A stretch of 6,508 nt of DNA, taken from contig CALCPB010001023.1 of NCBI GenBank assembly GCA_937897665.1, positions 1 to 6,508 on the forward strand, given 5' to 3'. The position numbers were made by a program, and so were the translations under genes. This document shows, one piece after another, positions 6,380 to 6,508 of the stretch. Within the stretch, counting starts at the first letter, position 1. Each line of letters starts with the position of its first letter. The notes beneath the pieces were generated by a model. It made no database searches and was not told the DNA's origin. It saw only the letters and a list, made by a program, of their open reading frames with translations. The DNA is from an uncultured Halomicronema sp. (GTDB taxonomy: Bacteria > Cyanobacteriota > Cyanobacteriia > Phormidesmidales > Phormidesmidaceae).

Positions 6380-6508
6380 TTTCCTGGTTGAGCTGGCGTA
6401 CCGTGAAGCCAAAGCCCTTGAAATACAGATGTTACACAGCATGGTTCCAGCTGCCGAAAAGAGGCTCAAACACCACAGAATGATCAACCAAGATCGGCAT
6501 CCTGCCAC
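6366..6508 (+). CDS. Possible start of a rightward gene, cut by window edge
   Basis: After the TAA at 6363-6365 this frame stays open to the right edge (47 codons) and reads as a plausible charged helix, including AYREAKALEIQML and AAEKRLKHHR. The only ATGs near its beginning are at 6429 and 6444, with no clear Shine-Dalgarno sequence. I do not recognise the protein. A competing minus-strand frame would end at 6432 with the tail VVFEPLFGSWNHAV. Neither can be settled without the sequence to the right. Confidence 0.2.

Larger units (their letters stand above)
6014..6508. other. AT-rich control region upstream of adhE
   Basis: This 495-bp stretch has no confidently identified gene. It holds the adhE ribosome-binding site, a candidate promoter, and several short inverted repeats: 6041-6049/6110-6118; 6066-6071/6075-6080; AGGTGGTT (6149-6156) with AACCACCT (6202-6209), enclosing AGTCC/GGACT at 6161-6177; CGCCCT (6276-6281) with AGGGCG (6312-6317); and AAGTAA/TTACTT around 6364-6381. 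The last 140 bases carry a short open frame on the plus strand that runs off the window. I see no tRNA or other RNA gene. Confidence 0.7.

Noticed and set aside
6152..6450. 9-bp direct repeat TGGTTCCAG (6152-6160 and 6442-6450)
   Set aside because: A repeat of this length is expected by chance in about 500 bp and has no supporting context.

Overview
The window looks like a chromosomal piece of a cyanobacterium. The palindrome GCGATCGC (HIP1), which is strongly over-represented in many cyanobacterial genomes, occurs nine times in 6.5 kb, and the proteins read as cyanobacterial fermentation enzymes. The coding part is GC-rich and the region right of position 6020 is clearly more AT-rich. I cannot name the species.

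All recognisable genes lie on the minus strand, so transcription runs from right to left in the order adhE, pflB, pflA. Positions 6014-6508 are the upstream control region, holding an ideal ribosome-binding site, several short inverted repeats, a candidate promoter and a sequence matching the NtcA consensus. Then come adhE (6013-3344), a 134-nt gap with a 65-bp palindromic element, pflB (3209-933), a 168-nt gap with a HIP1-based hairpin and a second, related 65-bp element, and pflA (764 to beyond the left edge).

Together the genes form a dark/anoxic fermentation module. PflA is a radical-SAM enzyme that installs the glycyl radical on PflB. PflB splits pyruvate with CoA into acetyl-CoA and formate. 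AdhE reduces acetyl-CoA through acetaldehyde to ethanol and regenerates NAD+. PflB and PflA keep every key residue I checked.

The main anomaly is in adhE: one in-frame amber codon (TAG, 4291-4289, codon 575) sits where the family has a conserved lysine. Reading frame and sequence stay intact for 314 codons after it, including all four metal ligands of the alcohol dehydrogenase domain. This is therefore a single-base lesion (real or a sequencing error), or a read-through or split arrangement, and not an old decayed gene. The second notable observation is the pair of same-length, same-orientation palindromic elements in both gaps of the operon. I see no wholly new system; these two points are the leads.
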